Position numbers and translations under genes: made by a program. The notes beneath the pieces are model-generated. The model was not told where the DNA came from. It did not search any database and saw nothing but the letters and a program-made list of their open reading frames with translations. Source: Mucilaginibacter polytrichastri (GTDB taxonomy: Bacteria > Bacteroidota > Bacteroidia > Sphingobacteriales > Sphingobacteriaceae). From it: 50,185 nt of DNA. Of the stretch, positions 36,801 through 46,216 are shown piece after piece. The stretch is taken from contig NZ_MPPL01000001.1 in NCBI RefSeq assembly GCF_001911425.1, positions 577,604 through 627,788 on the forward strand, read 5' to 3'. Every line of letters starts with the position of its first letter. The first letter of the stretch is position 1.

Positions 36801-38109
36801 TATCATTGAAGAAGGCAGCAATAAGGTAATTGTTACCAACAACATCCCTTACGGTTCATACCTGTATGTAAAAGATGGCAGCAAGGTTACCAAAGGCGAT
36901 CGTATCTGTTCATGGGATCCGTACAATGCGGTTATCATCTCAGAATTTGCGGGTAAGGCTGCGTTCGACGCTGTATTAGAGGGTATCACTTTCCGTGAAG
37001 AATCTGATGAGCAGACCGGTCACCGTGAAAAAGTAATTATCGATACCAGGGATAAAACTAAAAACCCTGTGATCCAGATTGCTGATGGCATGGGTAACAT
37101 CATTAAAGGTTATAACATCCCGGTAGGCGCACACATTGCGGTTGACGAGAATGAGAAAATACAAACCGGACAGGTTATTGCTAAAATACCTCGTTCAACT
37201 GGTAAAACACGGGATATTACGGGTGGTTTACCACGTGTAACCGAATTGTTTGAGGCTCGTAACCCATCTAACCCGGCCGTTGTGACCGAGATTGATGGTG
37301 TGGTAACCTTAGGCGGTGTAAAACGTGGTAACCGTGAAATTACCATCGAATCAAAAGACGGACAGGTTAAAAAATACCTGGTACCACTTTCTAAGCACAT
37401 CCTGGTACAGGATAATGACTTTATCAAAGCTGGTATGCCGTTATCAGATGGTTCAATTTCTCCTGCCGATATCTTAGCGATTAAAGGCCCTGCTGCTGTA
37501 CAAGAGTATCTTGTTAACGGTATCCAGGAAGTTTACCGCTTACAGGGTGTGAAAATTAACGATAAGCACTTCGAGGTTATCGTTCACCAGATGATGCAGA
37601 AAGTACAGATTGAGGATCCGGGAGATACTCGTTTCTTAGAAAAAGAAGCGGTTGACGGTTGGGACTTCATGCTGGAAAATGATGACATATTCGATAAGAA
37701 AGTTGTTATTGAGCCAGGTGATTCAAATTCATTGAAACCAGGCCAGATTGTTTCATTACGTAAATTGAGAGATGAAAATTCTATCTTGAAACGTAAAGAT
37801 TTGAAACTGGTAGAAGTAAGAGACGCTATTGCAGCAACATCTAGTCCGCTGTTACAGGGTATTACCCGTGCTTCATTAGGTACTAAATCGTTTATCTCTG
37901 CAGCATCGTTCCAGGAAACTACCAAGGTACTGAACGAAGCAGCTATCGCAGGTAAACGTGATAAAATGCTTGGTCTGAAAGAAAACGTGATCGTAGGTCA
38001 CTTAATTCCTTCAGGTACCGGTATGCGTATCTATGATAATGTACGTGTAGGTTCACAAGAAGAGTTTGACCGCCTGATGGCTTCTAAAACAGAAGACGTA
38101 GGCGCTTAA
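33820..38109 (+). CDS. rpoC: RNA polymerase beta-prime subunit
   Basis: 1429 residues. The N-terminal zinc site is [20 protein letters not shown] (about 67-86). The catalytic [12 protein letters not shown] begins at N472, with Mg-binding D474, D476 and D478. The second zinc cluster ([14 protein letters not shown]) is near residue 895, followed by the trigger-loop/bridge region [24 protein letters not shown] at 33812-33816, three bases before the start, is a partial SD at poor spacing. It is the last gene of the ribosomal/RNA polymerase transcript, with a strong terminator 20 bases after the stop. Confidence 0.98.
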   Translation: MSYKKDNKIKSNFTSITISLASPESILERSSGEVLKPETINYRTYKPERDGLFCERIFGPVKDYECHCGKYKRIRYKGIVCDRCGVEVTEKKVRRERMGHINLVVPVAHIWYFRSLPNKIGYLLGLPTKKLDLIIYYERYVVIQAGIKESDGIARMDFLTEEEYLDVLDTLPKENQYLDDKDPQKFVAKMGAEALEELLKRLDLDQQSYDLRHQAANETSQQRKNEALKRLQVVEAFRDARTRIDNNPEWMIVKIVPVIPPELRPLVPLEGGRFATSDLNDLYRRVIIRNNRLKRLIEIKAPEVILRNEKRMLQEAVDSLFDNSRKVNAVKTEGNRALKSLSDILKGKQGRFRQNLLGKRVDYSARSVIVVGPNLKLHECGLPKDMAAELFKPFIIRKMIERGVVKTVKSAKKIVDRKDPLVWDILENVLKGHPVLLNRAPTLHRLGIQAFQPKLVEGKAIQLHPLTCTAFNADFDGDQMAVHVPLGNAAILEAQILMLASHNILNPANGTPITVPSQDMVLGLYYITKGRKTDEGRVVKGQGLSFYSAEEVIIAYNEKQIDLHAFIKVKANVKERDGSIVNKLIDTTVGRVLFNQHVPEEVGYINELLTKKSLRDIIGEVVKNTGMARAAQFLDDIKELGFQMAFRGGLSFNLQDVNIPAQKVTLIESATKEVEEVMGNYNMGFITNNERYNQIIDIWTRINNRLTANVMDILSNDNQGFNSVYMMLDSGARGSKEQIRQLAGMRGLMAKPQKSGSGGEIIENPILSNFKEGLSVLEYFISTHGARKGLADTALKTADAGYLTRRLHDVAQDMIVGETDCGTLRGIFTTALKDNEDIVEPLYDRILGRTSLHDVHDPITGELLVGAGQDITEEIGKSIENSPLEGIEIRSVLACESKRGVCGLCYGRNLASGKRVQSGEAVGVIAAQSIGEPGTQLTLRTFHVGGTASNIAAESQINARYEGIIEFENIRTVEYKTAEDGPVEVVLGRSGEFRIIEEGSNKVIVTNNIPYGSYLYVKDGSKVTKGDRICSWDPYNAVIISEFAGKAAFDAVLEGITFREESDEQTGHREKVIIDTRDKTKNPVIQIADGMGNIIKGYNIPVGAHIAVDENEKIQTGQVIAKIPRSTGKTRDITGGLPRVTELFEARNPSNPAVVTEIDGVVTLGGVKRGNREITIESKDGQVKKYLVPLSKHILVQDNDFIKAGMPLSDGSISPADILAIKGPAAVQEYLVNGIQEVYRLQGVKINDKHFEVIVHQMMQKVQIEDPGDTRFLEKEAVDGWDFMLENDDIFDKKVVIEPGDSNSLKPGQIVSLRKLRDENSILKRKDLKLVEVRDAIAATSSPLLQGITRASLGTKSFISAASFQETTKVLNEAAIAGKRDKMLGLKENVIVGHLIPSGTGMRIYDNVRVGSQEEFDRLMASKTEDVGA

Positions 38110-38129
38110 TCAAAAACTGATTATATTTA

Positions 38130-38163
38130 AAAGGCTCCCCGGGTAAACCAGGGAGCCTTTTTT
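38130..38163 (+). terminator. terminator of the rpoBC transcript
   Basis: AAAGGCTCCC (38130-38139) pairs perfectly with GGGAGCCTTT (38151-38160), followed by T to 38163. It ends the long tRNA-tuf-rpl-rpo region. Confidence 0.93.
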
Positions 38164-38187
38164 GTTATAAATGCCAAGCAGTTCCTG

Positions 38188-38780
38188 TTAAACCAGTGCC
38201 TTAGGGCTTTTAATAAGCCATGTTTGGCTTTGCCGCTTGATATGTTTCAGGGACTGCTGGGTCAATACATCAGGGTAAACATTACGAATAGCTTTTATGT
38301 TCGTAGCAGGTAATGCTCGCTATATCAACCCCCAGCACTTTCAAGTTCTCCAGCTCTTCACGCATTTGCTCATAACGTTCCTTATCTATCATTCGGTAAA
38401 ACTGCGTATAAAGGATATCATGGATCATGATAAAGTACCAGGCATAACTCGTTTGGGAAATATGTTGCACCGATCAACAGGTGCGTCTTTGCTTTGGTTT
38501 GATCAGTACCTTGAGAGCCCGGGCAAGGTAATGCCCGAAATAAGCGCTCGATACTGCTCTTAGATAAACCGCTGTACATTACAAGGTACTTGTACCCGGC
38601 ACTCGCTAAAACATTTCTCAAACCAAGCAAATTGGTTATTGAAAGCAAGCTCCGGGTTCGATCGGGTAAACATTCGTATCGCAGGATTTGCACTTAAAGG
38701 GGTGCTTCCATTGCTGATTACGCCAGCTAATAACGGCCAAGCTACCGCAGGCGCCACATGCGTTTTTTAAACACCTTCAT
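38188..38780 (-). pseudogene. frame-shattered insertion-sequence transposase remnant
   Basis: Minus-strand pieces read in sequence across three frames give one protein-like series. First comes an N-terminal zinc motif (CGACGS...FKCKSCDTN, near 38680-38760). Next is SGLSKSSIERLFRALP and HLLIGATYFPNELCLVLYHD (38418-38600), then a QFYRMIDKERYEQMREELEN and LGVDIASITCYEHKS piece (38282-38410). Last is IRNVYPDVLTQ...HIKRQSQTWL, ending at 38188. The LLI.GTYF and H-K-S parts match catalytic-core signatures of Bacteroidota transposases. Stops and frameshifts make it non-functional. Terminal inverted repeats were not found by eye. This accounts for the 38.2-38.8 kb gap. Confidence 0.75.
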
Positions 38781-38785
38781 AAACT

Positions 38786-38818
38786 AAAAAAGCCAATTGA
38801 AAACACTTTCAATTGGCT
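38786..38818 (-). terminator. terminator of the outer-membrane beta-barrel gene
   Basis: A perfect 12-pair stem (38791-38802 with 38807-38818) around a four-base loop. On the minus strand it is followed by six T (38791-38786). It lies 100 bases past the beta-barrel gene's stop. Confidence 0.88.
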
Positions 38819-38917
38819 CAATGCAGTTATTTGATAGTCAATATAGTTACATGGTTTTATTAACTATTTTTTGACGGCATTATCAAATTTATCAACCTGT
38901 TTTAATTCTGTATCAGT

Positions 38918-39505
38918 TTAAAAGGTTGGAGATAAGTCAAACGAGTAGGCTATATGTAAGCCAAAACTAGTCATATATTGATTTTTACTGTGCAGTAATT
39001 CATATCGTAAACTAATATCTAAACCAGTATTATTATCGTTATAACCTAATGCCGGTGATACTATTTTTGCGATATGAGAATCCTTATAAGCTAGGGTTGT
39101 GTAGGCTAATCCTGCCTCCGCTCCCAAATACATGGTTTGAGAAAAAAAAGCTTTTGCGCCAATTGTACCAGGCACAACAATCTGATTTTTATAACCGTTT
39201 CCTGAGGCTTTAAAAAATTCAACGCCAGTACCTAAGGTAAGCCCTACAAATGGGTTTGGATAATATTCAGCATGTACAGTTCCACCTATTCCTAAACGAG
39301 ACACAATATTAGGAATTGGAGGAAGCTTAGTGTTAGTGTTGTCGATATACTGGTTCGGATTTAATACTCCAAAAATGTCTGGCCCTATAGTAACGTGCCA
39401 GCTATCTTCTCTAAACGTATTATTGTAATATTGTGCCTTGGCATTATTAGCAAAAAAGCTAAGCGCAATGGTTATAACTAAAAGTAAATACTTTTTCACA
39501 GGCAT
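38918..39505 (-). CDS. outer-membrane beta-barrel protein
   Basis: 195 residues with a signal peptide (1-25, MPVKKYLLLVITIALSFFAN then NAKAQ). The mature part alternates polar and aromatic/aliphatic residues in short strands separated by turns, with Gly-rich strands such as LGLTLGTGVEFF-type segments. It ends in an aromatic (SFDLSPTF), as OmpA/OmpW-size eight-strand barrels do. The specific function is unknown. It is divergent from the polysaccharide operon that starts 260 bases away. The 220-base gap upstream shows nothing certain apart from the DUF3467 promoter. Confidence 0.75.
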   Translation of the reverse strand: MPVKKYLLLVITIALSFFANNAKAQYYNNTFREDSWHVTIGPDIFGVLNPNQYIDNTNTKLPPIPNIVSRLGIGGTVHAEYYPNPFVGLTLGTGVEFFKASGNGYKNQIVVPGTIGAKAFFSQTMYLGAEAGLAYTTLAYKDSHIAKIVSPALGYNDNNTGLDISLRYELLHSKNQYMTSFGLHIAYSFDLSPTF

Positions 39506-39720
39506 TAATTTATTGTTAAGTTTTTAATAATGTAGATGACAGAATGCAAATAAAATGTAATAATAAATAAAATATCTTTAAGATGTAAGCAATAACGTTA
39601 GAAAGTTTGCTTTTTGATACATGTATACGGCTAATTTAACTCGTAGGTTGTGTTTTTGTAATGTTGATTATTAAAAAGCTATTTTTAAATCAAAATATAA
39701 AATATATTCACTTAAATTAA

Positions 39721-39728
39721 TAAATTTG
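39721..39728 (+). promoter_or_regulatory. candidate -7 element for the polysaccharide operon
   Basis: TAAATTTG matches TAnnTTTG 36 bases before the DUF3467 ATG, giving a leader of about 30 bases. No -33 TTTG is at the expected place, so the promoter may be weak or activated. Confidence 0.4.
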
Positions 39729-39764
39729 TCAAAACAAGGCTACAGTGATGTAGTGATCTATGCT

Positions 39765-40076
39765 ATGGAAGAACAAAACGAATCTCAACTAAATGTTGAA
39801 CTTTCAGAAGAAATAGCTGAAGGGATTTATTCTAATTTGGCTATCATTACACATTCAAATGCTGAATTTGTACTTGATTTTATAAGAGTTGTACCTGGTA
39901 TACCCAAAGCTAAAGTTAAATCAAGAATTATACTAACTCCAGAACACGCCAAGCGCTTATTAACAGCGTTGAAAGAAAATATTGAAAAGTTTGAGGCTGT
40001 TAATGGCCGCATTAAAATTCAGGAAGAAAACTCTGGTTTTTCTATGAATTTTGGTGGTACAATAGGGCAGGCTTAA
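39765..40076 (+). CDS. DUF3467 protein
   Basis: 103 residues from the ATG at 39765. The open frame reaches back to a TTG at 39726, but that overlaps the -7 box. The sequence LNVELSEEIAEGIYSNLAII, HSNAEFVLDFIRVVPGIPKAK, then RIILTPEHAKRLLTALKENI is the hallmark of DUF3467, a small soluble family common in Bacteroidota whose function is not established. It lies at the head of the polysaccharide genes, 92 bases before the Wza-like gene. A regulatory or assembly role there is a guess. Confidence 0.82.
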   Translation: MEEQNESQLNVELSEEIAEGIYSNLAIITHSNAEFVLDFIRVVPGIPKAKVKSRIILTPEHAKRLLTALKENIEKFEAVNGRIKIQEENSGFSMNFGGTIGQA

Positions 40077-40168
40077 TACCTTAAGTTAGGTAATACCTGA
40101 AATCTTCCCACGCTATTTAAGATGTTATATTAACCCTAATTTCTTGCTGAAATTAATAGAATTTGAAT

Positions 40169-40957
40169 ATGCAGAATATGCAAAATATTTTAAAAAAAAT
40201 TGTACCTGTGGTTCTTGTTATACTTTTTTCGTCGTGTTTTAACGAAAAAAAATTAGCGTATTTTCAAAAAGCGCCAAATCAAACAGATACCATTGTTGTG
40301 TCAAAGGCATATGAGGCCAAAATACAACCAGGTGATATATTATCGCTTTACGTTAACTCGTTAAGCCCCGAAGCTAGTAGTTTTTTTAATCCTTATTCTG
40401 CAAATACTGTTCCTTCAGATGCGGGTGGTAGTTCTAATGGACTTAGCCAATCTGCAGCCCCTGGTTTTTTGGTGAGTAATAAAGGCGAAATCAGCCTGCC
40501 ATTAATTGGGAATGTTAATGTTGGTGGATTAACAACCGCCGAAACCCATGATTTACTTTTAAGCAAATTAAAAGAATACTTAAAGGAACCAACTATAATA
40601 GTTCGGTTTTTGAATTATAAGATTTCTATTTTAGGTGAGGTTATCAAGCCTGGCGTATATGTTGTGCCTAATGAAAGAATTACTATTCCAGAAGCGATAA
40701 CGATGGCAGGCGACTTAACTGCTTATGGAAAACGAAGTGAGATTCAAGTTATCAGAGAGATTGATGGAAAGAAGGAATTTGGACAAATTGACCTAAGCGA
40801 CAGGAGCGTATTTACCTCACCATACTATTATTTGCATGCTAATGATATCGTGTATGTAAAAGCAACTAAAAGCAAAGTTGTACAATCTGATTTGACAATT
40901 CGGTTGTTGCCGATTGCGATAAGTTTGGTCACAGTTATATTACTTATCATAAAATAG
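40169..40957 (+). CDS. Wza-like polysaccharide export outer-membrane lipoprotein
   Basis: 262 residues from the ATG at 40169; a TTG two codons upstream and an ATG three codons downstream are alternatives. It has a lipoprotein signal with LFSSC, lipid-attachment Cys at C23. The poly-export domain follows (YEAKIQPGDILSLYVNSLSP near 48-67, SNKGEISLPLIGNVNVGGLT near 108-127). A SLBB domain is next (ISILGEVIKPGVYVVPNERI), and a membrane helix at the extreme C-terminus (LLPIAISLVTVILLIIK). It forms the export channel for capsule or exopolysaccharide with the Wzc-like kinase 8 bases downstream. Confidence 0.9.
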   Translation: MQNMQNILKKIVPVVLVILFSSCFNEKKLAYFQKAPNQTDTIVVSKAYEAKIQPGDILSLYVNSLSPEASSFFNPYSANTVPSDAGGSSNGLSQSAAPGFLVSNKGEISLPLIGNVNVGGLTTAETHDLLLSKLKEYLKEPTIIVRFLNYKISILGEVIKPGVYVVPNERITIPEAITMAGDLTAYGKRSEIQVIREIDGKKEFGQIDLSDRSVFTSPYYYLHANDIVYVKATKSKVVQSDLTIRLLPIAISLVTVILLIIK

Positions 40958-40965
40958 CAATAAAA

Positions 40966-43314
40966 ATGAGGTATAACTCAGATACAGTTGAAGAGATGCC
41001 TGACGGCAAATTTGAAAAAGAAGTAAACATTAAGGAAGTACTGTTTGGGTATTTAACCTATTGGCGTTGGTTTATATTATCCATCGGCTCAATGTTAATT
41101 CTGGGAAGTATCTATTCTAAAATGCAGGTACCACAGTACAAGATTGATATTGCTTTATTGATTAAAGATAAAGAGCAAAATAATGATAAAGATGTATTGC
41201 AGCAATTGAACTTGAATTCGTCTGATAAAATTATAGATAACGAGATACAAGTTTTGAGAACTCGAATGCTAATGGAAAAGGTTATTAAATCTTTGGAATT
41301 AGAGAATACCTACATTATTGAGAACAATCTGCGAAAAATAATTTTATACAATAAATATGTGCCCTTCAAAATAAAATTAATTGGGGAATATAAAAATGCA
41401 AATAATAAGAAATGGATAGCCAAATATATAGATGATAAAAGTATTGAATTTGATGGGAAAATAATTCCATATGATAAACCGGTTCAAACTGAGGCAGGCT
41501 TATTGATTGCAATTCCTCAGCATGTTGTAAACCCTACACATATTCCCGTTAAAGTTAACTTTGGTACGGTAGAAGGTGTTGCGCAATATTATATAAGTAA
41601 GCTCAGTATAGTGCCTGCAAGCAAACAGGCTACGGTGCTATTTATATCAATGGAAGATGAAATACCTGAGCGGGGTAAAGATGTTTTAACAAAATTGGTT
41701 GATGAGTATAACCAAACGTCAATCGATGACAAAAATATAACTACATCCAATACGCTTAGTTTTATTGAAAGCAGACTTACTGTTGTAGCATCAGAATTAA
41801 ACAATGTTGAGAAAAGCGTAGAAAACTACAAATCTAAAAATCAAATTATTGATATAACGGCGCAATCTGGCATTTTTTTAAATAATGTCCAAAATAACGA
41901 CGCGCAAATAACCAAAATAGATTTAACGTTTGGCATTCTTAATAATTTGGAAACTTATTTAAAAAATGAGAGTACAAATTTAGAAAAGCTTCCTTCTATG
42001 CAAGGGGTTGAAGACCCAACCCTGTTAGGTTTGGTAACGCAATTAAGCAACGCCATGCTTGATAGAGAACAAAAGCTTCGTACTATACCAGAAACCAATC
42101 CTATTGTCAATTCTATTAATGACCAGATCAAGGCTTTAAAGAAAACAATTCTACATACGCTGCTAAACGTGAGATCGGGTTTAGAGAATAGTAAAAAACA
42201 GCTTCAAGCGCAAAATTCTAAATTTGAGTCAACTATTAGAAATGTTCCTACCAAGGAAAGAGGGCTTATAGATGTAATGCGTGATCGCGATATTAAAAAT
42301 AATTTATTTACTTTTTTACTTCAAAAAAGAGAAGAAACACAAATACTTTTAGCCTCAACAGTTTCTGATAGTAAAACTATTGATACAGCAGTAAGTTCTG
42401 GGATGTACTTTAAACCCGCCAAAAATTTAATCTATATAACTTTCTTTTTAATTGGTATATTTTTACCCATTGTAATAATTTACATACGAGGTATATTTAA
42501 TAGCACCGTAAGAAGAAAAGCTGATATTGAGAGAGCAACAAGGGTACCTATTATAGCTCAATTGAATCATTCTGATATTTCAGACGCATTGGTTACAATA
42601 AGCCACCCAAGATCTATGATCTCAGAGCAGATAAGATCTTTGAGAGCAGACCTGGATTTTATTGTACCTGAAAGTAAGCACAAAAATATATTATTTACTT
42701 CAAGTATTAGCGGTGAAGGTAAGTCATTTATTTCTTTAAACTTAGGTGCAAGTTTGGCAAGTACAGGAAAAAAAGTAATTGTTTTAGAGCTTGATTTAAG
42801 AAAGCCCAGATTTTATATAACTCTCGGTATCGATAACTCTGTTGGATTGTCTAGTTATTTAATTGGCAAGCAGGATTATAAAGAAATTATCAGAACCCAT
42901 CCTCAGCAGCCAAATTTAGATATTATAACCAGCGGAATTAAGCCTCCCAATCCCGCTGAACTACTATTGAATGGACGTATTGAAACACTTTTTAATGAGC
43001 TGAAAAATGATTATGAATATATAATTATGGACGCCCCGCCGGTAGGATTGTTAGCAGACGCTCAAATTTTAAGTAAGTATGCGGATGCAACATTTTTTAT
43101 TGTTAGATATGATTATACACATAAAGAAAGTATTGCTTCATTAGAAGAGTTTCGATTAAAAAAGGTATTCAAAAAAATGAGCATAATTTTCAATTCCGTG
43201 GATCATAAAAGAAGTAGTTACGGCTACGGCTACGGCTACGGTTATGGCTACGGTTATTATGAAGAAACTACGCCCGATAAGAGTTTTTGGAAGAAAATTC
43301 TGGGTAAACGATAA
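40966..43314 (+). CDS. Wzc-like polysaccharide co-polymerase and tyrosine autokinase
   Basis: 782 residues. The first membrane helix (about 36-56) precedes the periplasmic Wzz/GNVR domain with long coiled-coil segments (about 260-450). A second helix lies near 490-510. The cytoplasmic BY-kinase domain follows: Walker A SSISGEGKS (K586), Walker A' VLELDLRKPR, and Walker B YIIMDAPPVGLLADAQ. The C-terminus carries a Tyr cluster as alternating Tyr-Gly (about residues 752-767), the autophosphorylation tail. It controls chain length and export through cycles of phosphorylation. It is immediately downstream of the Wza-like gene. Confidence 0.92.
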   Translation: MRYNSDTVEEMPDGKFEKEVNIKEVLFGYLTYWRWFILSIGSMLILGSIYSKMQVPQYKIDIALLIKDKEQNNDKDVLQQLNLNSSDKIIDNEIQVLRTRMLMEKVIKSLELENTYIIENNLRKIILYNKYVPFKIKLIGEYKNANNKKWIAKYIDDKSIEFDGKIIPYDKPVQTEAGLLIAIPQHVVNPTHIPVKVNFGTVEGVAQYYISKLSIVPASKQATVLFISMEDEIPERGKDVLTKLVDEYNQTSIDDKNITTSNTLSFIESRLTVVASELNNVEKSVENYKSKNQIIDITAQSGIFLNNVQNNDAQITKIDLTFGILNNLETYLKNESTNLEKLPSMQGVEDPTLLGLVTQLSNAMLDREQKLRTIPETNPIVNSINDQIKALKKTILHTLLNVRSGLENSKKQLQAQNSKFESTIRNVPTKERGLIDVMRDRDIKNNLFTFLLQKREETQILLASTVSDSKTIDTAVSSGMYFKPAKNLIYITFFLIGIFLPIVIIYIRGIFNSTVRRKADIERATRVPIIAQLNHSDISDALVTISHPRSMISEQIRSLRADLDFIVPESKHKNILFTSSISGEGKSFISLNLGASLASTGKKVIVLELDLRKPRFYITLGIDNSVGLSSYLIGKQDYKEIIRTHPQQPNLDIITSGIKPPNPAELLLNGRIETLFNELKNDYEYIIMDAPPVGLLADAQILSKYADATFFIVRYDYTHKESIASLEEFRLKKVFKKMSIIFNSVDHKRSSYGYGYGYGYGYGYYEETTPDKSFWKKILGKR

Positions 43315-43338
43315 TTAAAATTTATTTTTCCGTAGCAT

Positions 43339-44622
43339 ATGCCCTCAATGTCCATTAACCCCAAGTATTCAAAAATAGTTCAATGGGCTAAATTAATATC
43401 CGTTACCGGGTTTGCGCAGATTATTGTTCAAGGCTTAGGGTTGGTTAGCGGAATACTTATAATACGATTACTTCCAACTAAGGAATATGCATTGTATACA
43501 TTAGTAAATACAATGCTTGGTACTATGACAGTTTTGGCAGATGGCGGAATTGGGGCTGGTGTAATGGCTCAGGGAGGGAAAGTATGGAAAGATGGTGATA
43601 AGCTTGGAGAAGTATTAGTTACAGGGCTAAGCTTAAGGAAAAAATTTGCTATAGGCAGTTTATTAGTTGCAGTGCCTATACTGTTTTATCTGCTTATGCA
43701 TAATGGAGCTTCAACTTTAAAAGCAACTATTATTGTAATAACACTTATTCCGGCATTTGTGGCTGCCCTCTCAGATTCTTTATTGGAGATTGCTCCAAAG
43801 CTGCATCAGGATATTAATTCACTCCAGAAAAATCAAATTATAGTTAATATATTAAGATTTTTAATGCTTGGTAGTCTTTTAATATCACCATTTGCAGCTA
43901 TTGCAATACTGGCGGCAGGTATACCCAGAATGTGGGGTAATTTGAAGTTAAAAAAAATATCTGCTGGTTATGCAAATTGGCACGCAGAGCCTAATCCTAA
44001 TATTCAGCGGCAAATACTTAGAGGGGTAAAAAGAATTCTTCCCGGTTCTATCTATTACTGTGTTTCAGGACAGGTAACAATTTGGATAATATCAGTATTT
44101 GGTAATAGTACTACGGTAGCCCAGGTAGGTGCTCTGGGACGTTTATCAATGATGCTAAGCGTTGTAAGTATAGTATTTACAACCTTAATAATTCCCAGTT
44201 TTTCAAAACTTCCAGACGATAAGACAACGCTATTGAAAAACTATGTTAAAATTCAGTTTGTGTTAATTGGCATTGGTGCACTTATAGTTGGTGTAGCTTA
44301 TTTATTTCCAACTCAAATATTATGGTTATTAGGAAAAAGCTATGGGAATTTAGGTTCTGCTTTGGTTAAAAGTATACTTGGAAGTTGTATCGTGTTAGCT
44401 TCAGGAATTATGTTTGGGCTATATACGGCCAGGGGGTGGGCAATTAATCCGGTAATTTCTGTTCCTATTAATGTTAGCTGTATAATACTTGGGATTTTGG
44501 TTTTAAAAGTGTCAACTATTGAAGGTGCTTTGTTATATAATATTTTTATAGCATCTGCAGAATACCTGATTAATGCACTTTATTGTCTAATAAAAATAAT
44601 AAAATCATCTAATCATACATAA
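43339..44622 (+). CDS. Wzx-like polysaccharide flippase (MOP superfamily)
   Basis: 427 residues with about 12 membrane segments. The first, AKLISVTGFAQIIVQGLGLVSGILIIRLL, followed by PTKEYALYTLVNTM, is the typical Wzx/RfbX entry. It would flip undecaprenyl-linked repeat units across the inner membrane for assembly. It is 24 bases after the Wzc-like gene and 13 before a glycosyltransferase. MPSM at the start offers a second ATG three codons in. The matching polymerase (Wzy) is not seen before the window ends. Confidence 0.85.
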   Translation: MPSMSINPKYSKIVQWAKLISVTGFAQIIVQGLGLVSGILIIRLLPTKEYALYTLVNTMLGTMTVLADGGIGAGVMAQGGKVWKDGDKLGEVLVTGLSLRKKFAIGSLLVAVPILFYLLMHNGASTLKATIIVITLIPAFVAALSDSLLEIAPKLHQDINSLQKNQIIVNILRFLMLGSLLISPFAAIAILAAGIPRMWGNLKLKKISAGYANWHAEPNPNIQRQILRGVKRILPGSIYYCVSGQVTIWIISVFGNSTTVAQVGALGRLSMMLSVVSIVFTTLIIPSFSKLPDDKTTLLKNYVKIQFVLIGIGALIVGVAYLFPTQILWLLGKSYGNLGSALVKSILGSCIVLASGIMFGLYTARGWAINPVISVPINVSCIILGILVLKVSTIEGALLYNIFIASAEYLINALYCLIKIIKSSNHT

Positions 44623-44635
44623 TTACATCACATCT

Positions 44636-45586
44636 ATGTCTTCAATCGTTTGTACACTTTTTGAAAAAAACTATCACTATGGCATAGCTGGATTGGTAAA
44701 TTCGCTTTATAAGCAGGGGTATAAAGGGGAAATATTTGTTGGGTACAAGGGCGCATTGCCTAAGTGGGCTGAAGGAAAATCTTCCAGTTCTTTCAACTGG
44801 GTGGGAAGTACTACGTTAAATGTTACTAATGATATTGAAATTCACTTTTTGCCTCTTGATACTGAATACCATCTTACCAACTATAAGGCAACTTTTATGC
44901 TTAAACTTTGGAGAGATCTTAGAAGCGATTGTACCAACTTGTTTTATTTTGACCCCGACATTGTAATTAAATGCAGATGGTCATTTTATGAAGAATGGGT
45001 AAACCACGGAGTTGCAATGGTGCATGAGATTGTTAGCAATGATTTGCCGTTTACGCACCCAATCCGCATGGAGTGGACTAAAGTAATACATAGCATTGGT
45101 AAAATAATAAATCATCAAGTAAGTGCTTACATTAATGGTGGTTTTTGTGGTGTTAATATAAGAGATATCGAATTTCTTGAAACTTGGGAAAAGTTAATAG
45201 ATACCGCCATAAATGTTTATAAAGCAGACCCAAAAAAGTTTTCATCATTTGATAGAACTTATCCTTTTTGGAGTATAGATCAGGATGCTTTTAATATCAC
45301 GGCAATGTGCACAACATCTCCAATCAGTGAAATGGGCCCAGAAGGTATGGATCTAACTTACGGAGGTTGGACTATGTCACACGCAACGGGTACACCAAAG
45401 CCCTGGAGCAAAAAATTCATTTCAAATGCTTTTAAAGGCAAAGCACCAAGTTTGCCTGATAATTTATATTGGCTGAATATGCAAGGGGCGGTACCATTAA
45501 ATGTTCATAGCAAGGCGTTTATTAAGTATAAAGTAACAAGTATGTTAATTGCTAAATTCATTGGGCGTTTTTATCATCGTCCGTAG
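44636..45586 (+). CDS. glycosyltransferase, GT8-like GT-A fold
   Basis: 316 residues, soluble. The start SSIVCTLFEKNYHYGIAGLVNSL and the metal-binding LFYFDPDIV (D106, D108) suggest a GT-A glycosyltransferase. INGGFCGVNIRDIEFLETW and FWSIDQDAFNI resemble the acceptor and second metal regions of the GT8-like group. The donor sugar cannot be named. It is part of the polysaccharide operon and would extend the lipid-linked repeat unit in the cytoplasm. Confidence 0.72.
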   Translation: MSSIVCTLFEKNYHYGIAGLVNSLYKQGYKGEIFVGYKGALPKWAEGKSSSSFNWVGSTTLNVTNDIEIHFLPLDTEYHLTNYKATFMLKLWRDLRSDCTNLFYFDPDIVIKCRWSFYEEWVNHGVAMVHEIVSNDLPFTHPIRMEWTKVIHSIGKIINHQVSAYINGGFCGVNIRDIEFLETWEKLIDTAINVYKADPKKFSSFDRTYPFWSIDQDAFNITAMCTTSPISEMGPEGMDLTYGGWTMSHATGTPKPWSKKFISNAFKGKAPSLPDNLYWLNMQGAVPLNVHSKAFIKYKVTSMLIAKFIGRFYHRP

Positions 45587-45641
45587 TACCATACTTGAAA
45601 TATTGTAGGACATTAGTGTATGCAATAAGCAAATAGTTACA

Positions 45642-46214
45642 ATGGCTAAATTAGTTCAGAAGGTGTTTTTTATTTTAATATCACGTTATCTATATAACTT
45701 TTTAAGCTGGTTTAGAAAGCTGTGGTATCATATGCAAGGCATGTATGTAGGGCATAATACGTACTTGCCTTCAATTAAAATAACTTGGCCGCACCAAGTA
45801 GTAATTGGAGATAACTGCAGTTTAGAACAAGGTATTTACTTTAAATTTGACGGCATATGGAAACAAGGGCCTTCCATAATTATAAAAAACAATGTATTTA
45901 TTGGTGCCGGGTGTGAATTCAATATTCGTAAGGAAATTGTTATTGGTGATAATTCCCTTATAGCTTCCGGCTGCAAGTTTATTGATCACGATCATGGTAC
46001 ATCACTATCATCACCAATGCATAAGCAGCAGGGGCCAGAAAAAGCTATACTTATTGGAAACGATGTATGGTTGGGCTGTAACGTTGTTGTACTAAAAGGT
46101 GTTGAAATTGCCGATGGAGTTATTGTTGCAGCTGGGGCCGTAGTAACCAAAGATATACCACCCTATGAAATATGGGCAGGTATACCTGCAAAAAAAATAA
46201 GCCAACGAAATTAA
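45642..46214 (+). CDS. left-handed beta-helix acyltransferase (hexapeptide, WcaF/Maa-like)
   Basis: 190 residues. A hydrophobic N-terminal segment (about 7-25) is followed by hexapeptide repeats from about 45 to 180 (IGDNCSLEQGIYF, IIIKNNVFIGAGCEFNI, IVIGDNSLIASGCKFI). The active-site His lies in FIDHDHG, and the C-terminus has IGNDVWLGCNVVVLKGVEI...AAGAVVTKDIPPYEIWAGIPAK. It probably O-acetylates a sugar of the repeat unit with acetyl-CoA. It ends two bases before the next glycosyltransferase. Confidence 0.86.
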   Translation: MAKLVQKVFFILISRYLYNFLSWFRKLWYHMQGMYVGHNTYLPSIKITWPHQVVIGDNCSLEQGIYFKFDGIWKQGPSIIIKNNVFIGAGCEFNIRKEIVIGDNSLIASGCKFIDHDHGTSLSSPMHKQQGPEKAILIGNDVWLGCNVVVLKGVEIADGVIVAAGAVVTKDIPPYEIWAGIPAKKISQRN

Positions 46215-46216
46215 AC

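Noticed and set aside
38282..38757. Three separate small minus-strand genes
   Set aside because: Read together they form consecutive pieces of one transposase in different frames, so they are treated as one pseudogene.
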